Positions 32,954 to 41,142 are shown, counted from the first letter of the stretch. The stretch is DNA of 41,241 bases from an uncultured Opitutia bacterium (GCA_903873805.1 CAIQQB010000190.1:1-41241); one strand, 5' to 3'. The notes: generated by a model from the sequence alone, not told the origin. Made by a program: numbers and translations.

Positions 32954-33991
32954 ATGAATACACGGTTTCTCCACACCTGCATCCTTGCCGTCGGCCTTGG
33001 CCTGACTTCCCTCTTCGTCAACGCTGCGGCAGACTCCTCCGCTCTATCTTCCGACCTGCTGTCGCAGGTCAACGCTGCGGCCAACAACTCCGATCCCACG
33101 GTTCTGGCGGCTTTGGTGAGCGCTAACCCTGGTCTCGCCAACGCCATCGCCACCGCTGCGACGCAAGCGAATCCCGGTGCCGCCGCGAGCATTTCCAAGA
33201 CCGTGCTGCAGGCGTTGCCCGCCGCATCGCAGGCCTCCGCCGCGAGCGGCATTGCCGCCGCCGTTGTCCAGGCGCTGCCCGCCGCTTCGCAGTCCAGCAG
33301 CGCCGGTGCCATCGCCGCCGCCGTCGTTCAGGCGTTGCCCACCGCTTCGCAGTCCAGCAACGCCGGCGCCATTGCCGCCGCCGTGGTGCAGGCGCTGCCC
33401 GCCGCTTCGCAGGCCAGCAGTGCGGCCAGCATCGCCCAAACTGTGGTTCAGTCCCTCCCGGCCACCCAGGCCCAAGCCGCCGCCGGCGTGATCGCCGCCG
33501 CCGTGGTGCAGTCGCTCCCGGCCGCCCAGCAGGCCAGCTCGGCTGCCGCCGTTGCCACATCGGTGGCCAATTCCAACAATGTGACGTCTGCGGCAGCCGC
33601 GACCATCACGGCGTCCGTCATTCAATCCCTCCCGGCCTCCAGTGACCAGCAGGCTGCCGCCGTCGCTGTCGCCACTTCGGTCTCGAACTCTGCTGCGGGT
33701 ACCTCGGTCAAAGCCGAAGTTACAGCCGCAGCCGTTGGATCGGTTTCCAGCGGCAGCGCCGCCGCCACCCAGGCGGCTCTGGTGACCAGCACGCAGGTTT
33801 CCACAGCGGATATTACCGCTGCCGCATCGACGACCAACGTTACCGCCGCAGTGGTCAACGGGACGGCCAATGCTGACAAAGGGCAAACTGCCGCCCAACA
33901 GGTTGCCCAAGGAGGCAATGCGCCCTCCAACAATCCAACCCCGCCCACCCCGATTATCGCCACCGACAAACCTTCCGTGACGAGTATCTGA
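32954..33991 (+). CDS. Secreted Ala/Ser/Gln-rich protein with 20-residue repeats
   Basis: No family recognised. The 345-residue product has a signal peptide (residues 1-25, cut probably after VNAA). Residues 80-199 are six head-to-tail 20-residue repeats, with consensus IAAAVVQALPAASQSSSAGA, followed by two or three degenerate units with VAxSVxNS or ITASVIQSLP. The C-terminus is Pro-rich (NNPTPPTPI) and shows no PEP-CTERM or cell-wall anchor. There is no cysteine after the signal region. The repeats look like short helices broken by LPxASQ turns; a fibre or matrix role is possible but unproven. Start ATG 32954 gives the signal peptide; an upstream frame from 32891 adds 21 odd residues. The beta-barrel gene follows after 54 bp, probably in one transcript. 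Confidence 0.8.
   Translation: MNTRFLHTCILAVGLGLTSLFVNAAADSSALSSDLLSQVNAAANNSDPTVLAALVSANPGLANAIATAATQANPGAAASISKTVLQALPAASQASAASGIAAAVVQALPAASQSSSAGAIAAAVVQALPTASQSSNAGAIAAAVVQALPAASQASSAASIAQTVVQSLPATQAQAAAGVIAAAVVQSLPAAQQASSAAAVATSVANSNNVTSAAAATITASVIQSLPASSDQQAAAVAVATSVSNSAAGTSVKAEVTAAAVGSVSSGSAAATQAALVTSTQVSTADITAAASTTNVTAAVVNGTANADKGQTAAQQVAQGGNAPSNNPTPPTPIIATDKPSVTSI
33191..33550 (+). repeat. Six 60-bp coding tandem repeats
   Basis: The period is exactly 60 bp, in frame with the secreted protein, encoding residues 80-199. Units 2, 3 and 4 are most alike; units 1, 5 and 6 have diverged mainly at third positions and in the SS/AG segment. Retention of the reading frame with synonymous change indicates selection on the protein. 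Such arrays can vary in copy number by recombination or slippage. Confidence 0.85.
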
Positions 33992-34045
33992 TGGGCACGA
34001 ATCACACTCTCGACCTAACTCCGACCCAAATCCAAAAATTTTAAA

Positions 34046-35170
34046 ATGAAAAAAAGCATTCTCTGGGGAACGATCCTTATTTCGGCCAGCAGCATGGCAG
34101 TGGCGGCCCCTTTTCTGGCCTTGGGTGATGGCGCGGAGTTGTTCCTGACCGGAACGGCCGGCGTCAAGTTCGACGACAACATTCTTTCCAGCCCGGGGAA
34201 GATCAGCGACACCATTTTCAACCTCACTCCCGGATTGGAGGTGTCCGCCGGCAAGAATGCCCAGATCAAAACTCTGTTGGATTATAACGAGGCCATCACC
34301 CGGTACGACAAGACCACGGTGCTGAACACCAATCTGGCCCATGTTTCGCTGAATTCGAATTACAGCGACAACAAGAGTGTGGTGTATGTCAACGCCTCCT
34401 ATAACGAAAACAACCAGAATTCGCCGACCTTGTCCGGTGCGGGTCTGCTCCGCACCAATGTTACCGATGCCGGGATCACCGGGGAAAGCGAGATTACCCA
34501 GAAAACCAAGCTCGGCTTGGGCTTCACCTACGACAAGACCCATTACGTCAACAATCCGGCCGGGACGGTCGACGATAAGATTTACACCGTTCCAATCGAC
34601 GTGTATTACGAATACACCCCGAAGGTTTCGCTGCTGGCCGGTCTCCGCTACCGTGATACCAAGTTGCAGGGGCTGTCCGGATATAAGGATTACTACTATA
34701 GCGTGGGTGCCCGCGGTGATTTCACCCCCCTCCTCAGCGGTGAGTTCGGGGTTGGTATCAACGAACGCACTTCGCCCACGGCGTCGAATCAGTCATCCTT
34801 CGGTCTCAACTCGAGCCTGAATTACAAATATTCACAGAAAACCACCTTCACGGTCAGCCTCAACGATGACACGGGTGCTTCCTCGAACGGTCAGTCCCAG
34901 GAAATTCTCTCCTTCTCGGCGCATGCCGACACCATTATGAATGCGGTTTGGAAGGGTTTTGCCGGTGCTTCCTACAACAACACGAAGTACAAGAACGTCG
35001 CTCCGGCCCGTACCGACAATTACTATGAGGGTGATATCGGCGTGACTTACGTGTACAGCCTGCTGTTGAATGTCTCGGCCACGTACTCGTACCGCAAAAA
35101 TGACTCCAACGCTGTTGGACAGTCCTTCAACGACAATCTCGTTTCGATCACCGCCGTCGTCCGTTACTAA
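34046..35170 (+). CDS. Outer-membrane beta-barrel protein (BBP2-like) of an exopolysaccharide locus
   Basis: This 374-residue protein begins with a signal peptide (MKKSILWGTILISASSMAVA, cut near AVAA). The mature part is made of alternating strands rich in Tyr, Asn, Thr and Asp with turns such as YNENNQNSPT and YDKTHYVNNPAG. It ends in an aromatic-terminated strand (FNDNLVSITAVVRY) typical of outer-membrane barrels recognised by BamA. The ADGTAGVKFDDNIL-like start (FLTGTAGVKFDDNILSSPG) resembles putative beta-barrel porin 2 proteins (PF10082) found in EPS clusters. It is probably the outer-membrane exit or surface partner of the Wza/Wzc system. No Shine-Dalgarno; the ATG follows an A/T-rich stretch. 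A terminator follows. Confidence 0.8.
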   Translation: MKKSILWGTILISASSMAVAAPFLALGDGAELFLTGTAGVKFDDNILSSPGKISDTIFNLTPGLEVSAGKNAQIKTLLDYNEAITRYDKTTVLNTNLAHVSLNSNYSDNKSVVYVNASYNENNQNSPTLSGAGLLRTNVTDAGITGESEITQKTKLGLGFTYDKTHYVNNPAGTVDDKIYTVPIDVYYEYTPKVSLLAGLRYRDTKLQGLSGYKDYYYSVGARGDFTPLLSGEFGVGINERTSPTASNQSSFGLNSSLNYKYSQKTTFTVSLNDDTGASSNGQSQEILSFSAHADTIMNAVWKGFAGASYNNTKYKNVAPARTDNYYEGDIGVTYVYSLLLNVSATYSYRKNDSNAVGQSFNDNLVSITAVVRY

Positions 35171-35205
35171 TTGGATAAACGGCAGGGCAACACATTAATA
35201 GCGAT

Positions 35206-35242
35206 ACGGAAGAAGATCCTCCGGTCTTCTTCCGTTTTTTTT
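35206..35242 (+). terminator. Rho-independent terminator between the barrel gene and the wza-like gene
   Basis: An 11-bp perfect stem (ACGGAAGAAGA 35206-35216, TCTTCTTCCGT 35225-35235) with an 8-nt loop is followed by eight T (35235-35242). Only 19 bp separate the end of the T run from the next start codon, leaving little room for a separate promoter. It may be a partial terminator that lowers expression of the downstream genes. Confidence 0.9.
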
Positions 35243-35261
35243 CCACCAAAACAATACCGCA

Positions 35262-35882
35262 ATGAGGAAGATGATTTGCATCAGCATGGCGCTCGCCCTG
35301 TCGGGCGGGGTTTTTGCGGAAGTTAAACCGGCTGCGGGAGAGATGTCTTCGGTCGTGGACAAAAAGACGGCATCCAAAGACTACATCCTCCTCCCGGGTG
35401 ACGCGTTGTCGATCACGGTATTTCAGGAGAAGGACTTTGACGCAGTCGAGCGCGTTTCGGGTGAGAGCACCATTTCAATCGCGCTGATCGGTCAAATCAG
35501 CGTCAAAGGCAAGACTGTCCGGCAGGTTGAAGAGGAGGTGCGTTCGCTCTTGGACCGTGATTATCTTGTGAATCCGCAGGTGCATATTGTGGTCAGCGAA
35601 TATACCAAACGGGTGGTAAACGTCTTGGGAGCTGTCAACCATCCCGGACCGATTGAGTTTCCCCAGGAAAAAGGGCTGACCTTGGTCGAAGCAATTTCCC
35701 GGGCCGAGGGTTTTAGCCGGGTGGGTAATATGAAGAATGTCACCCTCACCCGCATCTCGGCGGATGGGAATAAGGAGTCATATGTGATCAATGTGCAGGA
35801 ATTGATCGATAACAAGAACACGACCGAGAAGTGGCCTCTGCTTCCGGATGACATCATTAATGTAAAGGAAATCGCCTACTGA
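35262..35882 (+). CDS. Wza-like polysaccharide export protein (Poly_export plus SLBB)
   Basis: This 206-residue protein has a signal peptide (residues 1-19, cut after GGVFA), then a Poly_export domain beginning DYILLPGDALSITVFQEKDF (about 45-64) with VNPQVHIVVSEY, and an SLBB domain (KRVVNVLGAVNHPGP...LTLVEAISRAEGFS) before WPLLPDDIINVKE. No lipobox cysteine is seen and the protein is shorter than E. coli Wza (379), which has an outer-membrane helix; here the separate beta-barrel may fill that role. It works in the periplasm and envelope to carry polysaccharide out. The start is ATG 35262; the next gene follows after 33 bp. Confidence 0.92.
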   Translation: MRKMICISMALALSGGVFAEVKPAAGEMSSVVDKKTASKDYILLPGDALSITVFQEKDFDAVERVSGESTISIALIGQISVKGKTVRQVEEEVRSLLDRDYLVNPQVHIVVSEYTKRVVNVLGAVNHPGPIEFPQEKGLTLVEAISRAEGFSRVGNMKNVTLTRISADGNKESYVINVQELIDNKNTTEKWPLLPDDIINVKEIAY

Positions 35883-35915
35883 CGGCGGCGTTACTGCCCT
35901 TAACCGTTTAACACC

Positions 35916-38198
35916 ATGGGTTCACTTAGCAAAAAACAGTCACATTCATCCAGTAGCGGCAGTTATGGCTACGGCAGTTCCAGTTCGGGTTATGGTGGGT
36001 ATGGCTATGGCGGGGGATCCGGCGGCTATGGTGGTTATGGCGGCTACGGTGGGTATGGGTATGGCTATGGCGGTGGATCCGGCGGTGGTGGCATGCAGCG
36101 CAGTTTTCAGGACTACATGTTGATTTTGCGGGAACGCATTTGGTATGTCATCGTGGTATTCCTGGTCGTTTTTTCATCTTCCCTCGTTTACACCCTCAGC
36201 CAGACCAAGATCTATCAGTCTGAAACGAGCCTGCAGGTGTTGCGCCGCGAGGTAAATGTCGGACCGTTGCAGCCGCTGCAGCCGGACGAAGTCATTTCGA
36301 GCGAAGATCTGAACACCGTCGTCAAGCTGCTTGAAAGCGCCATTATCATCCAGAAGGTGTCGGATCGTATCACGGGTGATGATCTGCGCCAATTTATGGC
36401 GCCCTATGAGAAGGGGACGAGCAGTGACCCGGTGACGCCATTGGATGTTCTCGGGAGCAATCGTTTTATTGTTCCGGTTCGTCTTAGTTTGCTCATCAAG
36501 GTGCAATACCGGCATCCCGACCGGGCGATCGCCGCCAAAGTTGCCAATCTCTTTGCCGAGGAATTTATCAACTACAATCTTCACACGCGGATTGAGGAGT
36601 CCTTGAAGACGGTTGAACAGCTTAAGGATCGCGCCGACATGCAGGAGACAAAGGTGAAGGAGTTCGCCACGGCGCTGCAGAAGTACCGCGAAGATGCCAA
36701 GATGCTTTCGTTGCAGGAAAAACAGGATACGGTCACCGAAACCTTAAAGTCGCTGAACATAATGGCGATCCAGAAAGCCGCCAATCTCAATGAGGCGGAA
36801 AATCGCTGGAAACAGGTCAAGGATACCATCGATAAAAAAGGGGATTTGCTCAATCTTCCCTATTTTGCCAATGCACCGCTGATCGACACCCTGTCGAAGG
36901 AGATCGCGGCGAAGAAAATCGAAATAGCGACTCTCTCTAGCCGTTATCGGGCGCTCTATCCCAGGATGGTGACTGCGATGAAAGAATTGGCCCAGGCTCA
37001 GGAAGAGCTGGACAATAATCTTAAACAAGCTGTGGCGGGCATCGAGAAGGCGTATCAGGATGCGAAAAACGCCAACGACGATGTCAACCTGAAGATGGAA
37101 AAGGCCAGAACCGATTCCATCGAACTTAACCGGGCGGCGGTTGAATATAATGAGAAGGCCCACGAGCTGGACGTGAATGAAAAGATTCTGCAGGACATCA
37201 TGGCGCGCATGACAGATGCACGGCTGGGCAGCACGATGGAATCGGCCAAAACACGAATTATTGACAAGGCGCAGCCGGCCCAGGATGGCGATTATGTTTC
37301 GCCCAATATGGTGGTCAATCTTGGCCTCGGCTTTATCGGTGGACTGGGTCTGGGTTTCGCCTTCGCGTTCTTCGTGGCCTTTATCGATGACCGGGTGAAA
37401 AGCTCCTTCGACATCGAATCGGTCATCGGGCTGCCGCTCATCGGCATCATTCCGCAGATCAAGAAAATGGAGCAGCCCGACAAGGCGCAGATCGTGTTTA
37501 ACAATGCCGACCGTCAGGTTTCCGAATCATTCCTGACCCTGCACTCTGGGCTGCGTCTCAAGGATGAGAGCAAGAACGCCCAGTGCCTGCTGGTCACCAG
37601 CACCATTCCCGGCGAGGGCAAGTCATTCTGCACCACCAATCTGGCCCTGACATTCGCCGCCCATGGCGAGCGTGTGCTGGTCATTGACTGCGACTTGCGC
37701 AAGCCTAACATTCACAAGTTGTTCCGTTTGGAGAATCTCAAGGGCGTCATCGATGTCTGCGCCGGTGCGGCAACGCTCGACGATGTCATCATCAAGGGCG
37801 TCCACCCCAATCTCGATGTGCTGCCCAGCGGTGGCCGGGCGAAGAATCCGACCCAAATCCTCAATTCAAAGAATTTCGAGATTATGGTGTCGGACCTGCG
37901 CAAACGGTATGATCGGGTTATGTTTGACACGCCTCCGCTCGCGGCGGTCAGTGATGCGCTGATCATCCTTCCTCTGGTTGATGGCTCCATCTTCACGATC
38001 TTCTTCAACAAGGTACGCCGGAAGGCGGCGCAATTCGCCGCCAAGAAACTGCTCGAGGGCAATGTTCCGGTCTGCGGTGCGGTGCTCAACGGCCTCAATC
38101 TGACCGTTTCCGGCTACTACTATGCCCAATACTACGACAAGTCCTACAAGGACTACTACGTCGTGATGTCCAAGGGCGACAACACCCCCCAGCGCTAA
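35916..38198 (+). CDS. Wzc-like polysaccharide co-polymerase and tyrosine autokinase with Gly/Tyr-rich N-terminal tail
   Basis: This 760-residue protein begins with 59 low-complexity residues (Gly, Tyr, Ser; 11 Tyr at positions 17-51). Then come the Wzz domain with TM1 (about 73-92), a long periplasmic coiled-coil region (roughly 230-440) and TM2 near 467-489. The BY-kinase has Walker A STIPGEGKSFCTTN, Walker A' VLVIDCDLRKP and Walker B RVMFDTPPLAAVSD. The C-terminal Tyr cluster, positions 734-748 (eight Tyr), is the usual autophosphorylation site. Such kinases control length and export of polysaccharide with Wza. The N-terminal GY-rich stretch is not a normal part of the family; codons vary synonymously, so it appears to be translated. 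An in-frame Met60 is an alternative start. No phosphatase gene is adjacent. Confidence 0.92.
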   Translation: MGSLSKKQSHSSSSGSYGYGSSSSGYGGYGYGGGSGGYGGYGGYGGYGYGYGGGSGGGGMQRSFQDYMLILRERIWYVIVVFLVVFSSSLVYTLSQTKIYQSETSLQVLRREVNVGPLQPLQPDEVISSEDLNTVVKLLESAIIIQKVSDRITGDDLRQFMAPYEKGTSSDPVTPLDVLGSNRFIVPVRLSLLIKVQYRHPDRAIAAKVANLFAEEFINYNLHTRIEESLKTVEQLKDRADMQETKVKEFATALQKYREDAKMLSLQEKQDTVTETLKSLNIMAIQKAANLNEAENRWKQVKDTIDKKGDLLNLPYFANAPLIDTLSKEIAAKKIEIATLSSRYRALYPRMVTAMKELAQAQEELDNNLKQAVAGIEKAYQDAKNANDDVNLKMEKARTDSIELNRAAVEYNEKAHELDVNEKILQDIMARMTDARLGSTMESAKTRIIDKAQPAQDGDYVSPNMVVNLGLGFIGGLGLGFAFAFFVAFIDDRVKSSFDIESVIGLPLIGIIPQIKKMEQPDKAQIVFNNADRQVSESFLTLHSGLRLKDESKNAQCLLVTSTIPGEGKSFCTTNLALTFAAHGERVLVIDCDLRKPNIHKLFRLENLKGVIDVCAGAATLDDVIIKGVHPNLDVLPSGGRAKNPTQILNSKNFEIMVSDLRKRYDRVMFDTPPLAAVSDALIILPLVDGSIFTIFFNKVRRKAAQFAAKKLLEGNVPVCGAVLNGLNLTVSGYYYAQYYDKSYKDYYVVMSKGDNTPQR

Positions 38199-38230
38199 GG
38201 CGGGGGGGGTGACCAAGCAGATACGAAAAG

Positions 38231-38260
38231 CCCGCGCGCCAGCTTGGTGCGCGGGTTCTT
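38231..38260. terminator. Strong hairpin terminator between convergent genes
   Basis: A 10-bp stem with one G-T pair (CCCGCGCGCC 38231-38240, GGTGCGCGGG 38246-38255) and a 5-nt loop is followed by TTCTT. On the other strand the stem leads into CTTTTCG. It lies between the stop of the kinase gene (38198) and the stop of sodA (38291) and may serve both. Confidence 0.8.
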
Positions 38261-38290
38261 GATAAAGCGGGGCGGAAACCCGCGGATGGC

Positions 38291-38923
38291 TCAGACCAGC
38301 GCGGCTTGGTAATTCTTCTCCGCCGCATCCCAGTCGACCACATGCCAAAACGCCGCAATGTAATCGGGCCGGCGGTTCTGGTAGTTCAGATAATAGGCAT
38401 GCTCCCAGACATCGAGGGCAATGACGGGCTTGCCATCAAGTCCCGCGACGGCCTTGCCCATCAACGGGCTGTCCTGGTTGGCCGTGGAACCGACGGATAG
38501 CTTCTTGTCGGCACCGACCACCAGCCAAGCCCAACCAGAGCCAAAACGCGTTGCGCCGGCCTTGGCGAAGTCTTCCTTGAACTTGGCCAGCCCGCCGAGT
38601 TGGGCCTCGATTGCCACGGCCAGCGAGCCCTTGGGCGCTCCACCCTTGCCCGGCCCGAGAATCGTCCAGAAGAAGGAATGGTTGCTGTGTCCGCCGGCAT
38701 TGTTGCGCACGCCGCCGCGGATGGCCTCGGGCACCTGGGCGAGATTGGCGATGAGTGCATTGACCTCGAGGGCGGCGAGCGCGGGCGTGTCTTTGAGGAG
38801 ATTGTTGGCGTTGGTGATGTAAGCCTGATGATGCTTGCTGTAATGGATCTCCATCGTGCGCGCATCGATGTGCGGTTCGAGGGCGTTGAAAGCGTAGCTC
38901 AGTTTTGGGAGTTCGTAGGCCAT
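38291..38923 (-). CDS. sodA: Superoxide dismutase, Mn/Fe family (Mn-type features)
   Basis: This 210-residue protein begins [20 protein letters not shown]. The four metal ligands are visible: His27 in MEIHYSKHH, His82 in HSNHSFFW, Asp171 and His175 in [23 protein letters not shown] and [10 protein letters not shown] (Gln150) are the pattern of Mn enzymes rather than Fe enzymes, although metal use cannot be proven from sequence. It converts superoxide to hydrogen peroxide and oxygen in the cytosol; no secretion signal is seen. ATG 38923 fits the family; an extension to 38962 adds 13 residues. No Shine-Dalgarno. The tadA gene lies 103 bp upstream on the same strand. Confidence 0.97.
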   Translation of the reverse strand: MAYELPKLSYAFNALEPHIDARTMEIHYSKHHQAYITNANNLLKDTPALAALEVNALIANLAQVPEAIRGGVRNNAGGHSNHSFFWTILGPGKGGAPKGSLAVAIEAQLGGLAKFKEDFAKAGATRFGSGWAWLVVGADKKLSVGSTANQDSPLMGKAVAGLDGKPVIALDVWEHAYYLNYQNRRPDYIAAFWHVVDWDAAEKNYQAALV

Positions 38924-39026
38924 GGGAGCAGTCTTGGTTTGGGTTGAAGAAACGGGAGACACAGCGTGTGAGCTTGCCCCGGGCCGTCAACTCCGGGGTG
39001 GATTTAGGGCCTGGGCAGGGTGAGCG

Positions 39027-39578
39027 TCAGCCGTCAGCCCGTGAATCCTCCAGTCGTTTGGAGCGGAAGAAGGACTGCAACAACTCGCGGCATTCGGACT
39101 CCAGTACTCCGCCCTTGGTGAGCTCAAGATGATGGTTGACCCGGGGGAGTTCGTTAAGATCCGTGGCCCCGCCCAGGCAGCCCATCTTCGGATCGGGGAC
39201 GGCGTAGCAGACCCGCTTGAGGCGCGACATCAGGGTGGCTCCGGAGCACATGGGACACGGTTCCTTGGTCACATAGAGGGTGGCGTTCTCCAGCCTCCAG
39301 TCACCGAGGCGGGCCGCCGCTTGTGTCAGCGCCAGCATTTCGGCATGGGCGGTGGGATCGCGGGTGCCGGCCACGGTGTTGTGGGCCGCGGCAATCACCT
39401 CCCCGCCAAGTTCGATGATGCAGCCGACCGGCACCTCGTCCTGCCGCCAGGCGTCGATGGCCTGGTTGAAGGCCAGGCTCATGTAAAACGTGTCGTCGCG
39501 GACCAGCTGCGACGGAAAACGCTTCTCAAACGGGCAGGATGGCGGGGTCGAGTCGGAGAATGGGCGCGGGGTTGTCAC
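39027..39578 (-). CDS. tadA: tRNA-specific adenosine deaminase
   Basis: This 183-residue zinc deaminase has the catalytic HAE in PTAHAEMLAL (His78, Glu80) and PCPMC (Cys108, Cys111) for zinc binding, plus AFNQAIDAWRQDEVPVG at the domain start. TadA makes inosine-34 in tRNA-Arg(ACG). A guanine or cytosine deaminase relative cannot be fully excluded, but the PCPMCSGA context and length support TadA. The N-terminal 32 residues (FEKRFPSQLVRDDTFYMSLAF) before the core are longer than in E. coli; Met33 is an alternative start. Divergent from infA across 107 bp. Confidence 0.85.
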   Translation of the reverse strand: MTTPRPFSDSTPPSCPFEKRFPSQLVRDDTFYMSLAFNQAIDAWRQDEVPVGCIIELGGEVIAAAHNTVAGTRDPTAHAEMLALTQAAARLGDWRLENATLYVTKEPCPMCSGATLMSRLKRVCYAVPDPKMGCLGGATDLNELPRVNHHLELTKGGVLESECRELLQSFFRSKRLEDSRADG

Positions 39579-39685
39579 GGAGGAAAACCTTGACTTATGC
39601 CCTCGTTTCCTTCCTTACAAGTGGCTTTTACCCACCAAGCAACGCATGATTTCTGCAAACACCTCCGGCTCTGCTGCCGTCCACC

Positions 39686-39952
39686 ATGTCTGACGGCAAA
39701 GCGATTGAAGTCGAAGGCAAGGTTGTCGCCGTGCTTCCGGGCACGATGTTCAAGGTGCAGCTTTCCAACGGGCACGTGGTGCTGGCCCATATCTCGGGCA
39801 AGCTGAGGAAGAATTTCATCAAGATTGCCTCGGGCGACAACGTGAAGATGGAGATGAGCCCGTATGATCTCGAGAAGGCGCGCATCACCTATCGTGTCCG
39901 CGACACGCCGACCGGCGCGCGGCCCGCGGCGCGCCCCCGGCGCCGCTACTGA
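39686..39952 (+). CDS. infA: Translation initiation factor IF-1
   Basis: This 88-residue protein has the complete IF-1 OB-fold: [64 protein letters not shown]. It binds the ribosomal A site of the 30S subunit with IF-2 and IF-3. The C-terminal 17 residues ([16 protein letters not shown]) are an Arg/Pro-rich tail longer than in E. coli (72 residues). ATG 39686 fits the family although no Shine-Dalgarno is seen (CTGCCGTCCACCATG). The recombinase gene follows after 29 bp, so they may share a transcript. Confidence 0.97.
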   Translation: MSDGKAIEVEGKVVAVLPGTMFKVQLSNGHVVLAHISGKLRKNFIKIASGDNVKMEMSPYDLEKARITYRVRDTPTGARPAARPRRRY

Positions 39953-39981
39953 GCGGCGGTCGTGGCCCGCCGGCCAACCTC

Positions 39982-40917
39982 ATGGCCAAGCGGATTGAGC
40001 TCAGTCAGGCTCCCCCGGAGTTCGCGACCGATGTCGACGCGTTCATCCAGTTCCTCGAACTCGAGCGCGGTCTTTCGATCCACACCCGGACGGGCTATCA
40101 GCGCGACCTCGACCAGGCCGCGGCCATGCTGCGGCAGCGCGGGGTGACCGGTTGGCGCACCGCGAAGTCCGCCGACGTCTCGGCCTGGCTCCAATCACTG
40201 GCGACCCAAGGCTACTCGGCGAGCAGTGCCGCGCGGAAGCTGTCCGCGTTGAAAGGACTGGCGCGCTTTCTCATCCGGGAGAAGTTGCGTGACGATGATT
40301 TTACCGAGTTGGTCAGCGGCCCGAAATTCCGCCGGAAGCTGCCGGCGACGCTGTCGGTGGGAGAGATGGCCCGCATCCTCGCCGCGCCGACGGGAGGCGG
40401 CGCGCATGCGCTGCGCGACCGCGCGATCCTCGAGCTGTTCTATTCCAGCGGTCTGCGGGTATCGGAGCTGGCCGGCCTGCTGCTGCAGCAGGTGGACCTG
40501 GAGAGCGGTTTTGTGCGGGTGTTCGGGAAGGGGGCGAAGGAGCGGGTCGTGCCGCTCGGCGACGAGGCGCGGCAGGCTCTGGCCGCCTATTTGACGGCGG
40601 CCCGCGCGCATTTCGTCAAGACGAAGAAGACCGGCAGCCAGCTGTTCCTTAGCGAGCGCGGCACGGCCATCTCGCGCCAAATGGTCTGGGTGCTCGTGAA
40701 AAATTACGCCCGGCGGGCCGGCCTGACCAAATCCGTCAAGCCCCACCTGCTCCGGCACTCGTTTGCGACCCATCTGCTCGGTGGCGGCGCCGATCTGCGC
40801 GCCATCCAGGAGATGCTGGGACACGCGAATCTCTCGACGACGCAGATCTACACGGCGGTGGAGGAGAAAAGGCTTGTCGAGCACCACGCGAAGTTTCATC
40901 CCCGCAATCAGACTTGA
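39982..40917 (+). CDS. xerD: Tyrosine recombinase of the XerC/XerD type
   Basis: This 311-residue protein has an N-terminal SAM-like DNA-binding domain (FIQFLELERGLSIHTRTGYQ) and a catalytic domain with all tyrosine recombinase residues: Arg159 (SSGLRVSEL), Lys183 (GKGAKER), His255 and Arg258 (HLLRHSFATHLL), His281 (LGHANLSTTQ) and nucleophile Tyr290. Length and motifs fit XerD/XerC, which resolve chromosome dimers at dif; the XerC/XerD distinction is not certain from sequence, and XerD is the closer impression. No dif site was recognised in this window. It could also serve a mobile element, but the housekeeping setting and complete motifs favour a chromosomal role. Confidence 0.88.
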   Translation: MAKRIELSQAPPEFATDVDAFIQFLELERGLSIHTRTGYQRDLDQAAAMLRQRGVTGWRTAKSADVSAWLQSLATQGYSASSAARKLSALKGLARFLIREKLRDDDFTELVSGPKFRRKLPATLSVGEMARILAAPTGGGAHALRDRAILELFYSSGLRVSELAGLLLQQVDLESGFVRVFGKGAKERVVPLGDEARQALAAYLTAARAHFVKTKKTGSQLFLSERGTAISRQMVWVLVKNYARRAGLTKSVKPHLLRHSFATHLLGGGADLRAIQEMLGHANLSTTQIYTAVEEKRLVEHHAKFHPRNQT

Positions 40918-40980
40918 CCACGCCCTCGGCTGCCGGTCCGTTCCAGACTGGCCCAATCCGGTTTCCTTCGATTTACCTCC

Positions 40981-41142
40981 ATGCACAAAGGCAGGCTTGA
41001 AGCATTCAGCGACGGCGTGTTTGCCATCATCATCACGATCATGGTGCTCGATCTGAAGGTGCCGGCCGGCGCCAACTTCGCGGCGCTCGAGCCGCTCCTG
41101 TGTCAGCGTTGGGGCAAATGCAGCCAGGTAAGTTGGGGTTAA
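40981..41142 (+). pseudogene. TMEM175-like (DUF1211) channel gene interrupted by an IS21-type element
   Basis: The first 40 codons (40981-41100) encode MHKGRLEAFSDGVFAIIITI and then MVLDLKVP, the characteristic first helix of TMEM175/DUF1211 potassium-channel-like proteins, with the conserved R-x-x-x-F-S-D motif. At codon 41 the frame enters the insertion sequence and stops at 41140-41142 after 13 foreign codons. The rest of the gene is not visible, so a remnant is expected beyond the far end of the element. The product would lack nearly all transmembrane helices. Function, if intact, would be a cation-permeable membrane channel. Confidence 0.8.

Noticed and set aside
33191..33550. Tandem repeats as a CRISPR array
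   Set aside because: Repeats are contiguous 60-bp coding units without spacers, in frame with a secreted protein.
33940..33991. PEP-CTERM or similar sorting tail on the repeat protein
   Set aside because: The C-terminus is Pro/Thr-rich and lacks both a PEP motif and a hydrophobic helix with basic end; no exosortase gene in the window.
35195..35377. 60-codon minus-strand frame between the barrel and wza genes
   Set aside because: It reads through the terminator hairpin and the wza signal-peptide region; no supporting features.
39590..39620. TTGACT as a promoter -35 for infA
   Set aside because: No acceptable -10 hexamer lies 16-18 bp downstream; the nearest (TACAAG) needs a 20-bp spacer.
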